A stretch of 57,618 nt of DNA from positions 1-57,618 of the forward strand of contig NZ_FXUT01000011.1 of assembly GCF_900183385.1 (NCBI RefSeq). The letters are read 5' to 3'. The DNA is from Listeria costaricensis. GTDB taxonomy: Bacteria; Bacillota; Bacilli; Lactobacillales; Listeriaceae. Position 1 is the stretch's first letter. Each line of letters begins with the position of its first letter. Of this stretch, positions 57,329 through 57,618 are shown piece by piece. The notes under the pieces were generated by a model, which was not told the origin of the DNA, made no database searches, and saw only the letters and a program-made list of their open reading frames with translations. Position numbers and translations under genes: made by a program.

Positions 57329-57618
57329 GGGGTAGACAACCTCTAAATGAAAGAGGACTAAAACCAAATCTTCATCACTGAAATGATCAAATTTGTGAAA
57401 GACTACCTCTAAATGAAAGAGGACTAAAACCTCCACAATCTGGACAGTGTTTTTCTTCGGTGAAAGACTACCTCTAAATGAAAGAGGACTAAAACAAGCG
57501 CATAGACTTATACGCAGAATCAACAGTGAAAGACTACCTCTAAATGAAAGAGGACTAAAACTTTAAATTTGTTGGTTGTTGTTAAATATATGTGAAAGAC
57601 TACCTCTAAATGAAAGAG
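57329..57618 (+). CRISPR. Type VI-A-like (Cas13a) CRISPR array, cut by the window end
   Basis: A 36-nt repeat occurs at 57329-57364 (first copy, about four changes at its 5' part), 57395-57430, 57460-57495, 57526-57561 and 57592-57618 (truncated by the window). Spacers are 30, 29, 30 and 30 nt. The repeat holds a hairpin CCTCT-N7-AGAGG and ends GGACTAAAAC, the combination found in Cas13a repeats; by memory it differs from the L. seeligeri Cas13a repeat at only about three positions. No cas gene is in this window. The hairpin strand, the GACTAAAAC 3' end and the promoter all indicate transcription to the right. Confidence 0.95.

Noticed and set aside
57149-57523. 124-codon minus-strand ORF across the right-edge array
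   Set aside because: It is produced by the repeats themselves (repeated LVLFHLEVV units come from repeat DNA) and runs antisense to the array.

Overview
The window is a chromosomal segment of a Listeria species, probably one of the higher-GC 'sensu lato' lineages rather than L. monocytogenes. The evidence is the core gene order (ctsR-mcsA-mcsB-clpC-radA-yacL-ispD-ispF-gltX-cysE-cysS-mrnC-rlmB-rae1-sigH-rpmG-secE-nusG-rplKA-rplJL-rsmC-rpoB-rpoC), Listeria-like RpoB/RpoC/ClpC proteins, two LPXTG wall proteins, many PTS genes, an orphan CRISPR array whose repeat ends like that of the Listeria rliB RNA, and a second array whose repeat closely resembles the Cas13a (type VI-A) repeat of L. seeligeri. 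No species is assigned.

Layout. 1-28963 is conserved housekeeping: the CtsR-controlled heat-shock operon behind a consensus CtsR box, RadA, isoprenoid genes, aminoacyl-tRNA synthetases with a Cys T-box ahead of cysE-cysS, RNA-processing genes, SigH, and the ribosomal-protein and RNA polymerase genes with an L10 leader. A leucine-rich/MucBP LPXTG protein sits between rplL and rsmC. 28964-29651 holds an rliB-like CRISPR array (6 repeats, 5 spacers) with its own promoter and no cas genes. 29652-38835 is accessory: sulfatase, cysteine hydrolase, GH1 phospho-beta-glucosidase, a flavin reductase divergent from an ArsR-type regulator, TetR and MarR regulators, a quinone-type dioxygenase, a phosphatase, a Usp protein and a YeiH-type membrane protein. 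38954-46625 is a LacI-controlled galactoside locus (EIIC, DUF3284, GH36, GH42, EIIB; no EIIA). Two GNAT genes follow. 47906-57171 is a GntR-controlled locus (ChbG-type deacetylase, EIICB, GH4) and a 1588-residue wall-anchored GH95-like enzyme with three discoidin-type modules. 57329 to the right edge is a type VI-A-like CRISPR array, cut by the window end.

How it works together. The left half supplies protein quality control, translation and transcription. The right half is sugar scavenging: secreted or anchored enzymes release sugars, PTS permeases import them, and cytoplasmic glycosidases open them, each locus under a local repressor. The most notable element is the right-edge array: its promoter -10 box abuts a degenerate first repeat, so the predicted transcript starts inside that repeat. 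The expected effector gene (cas13a) would lie beyond the window and is not seen here.
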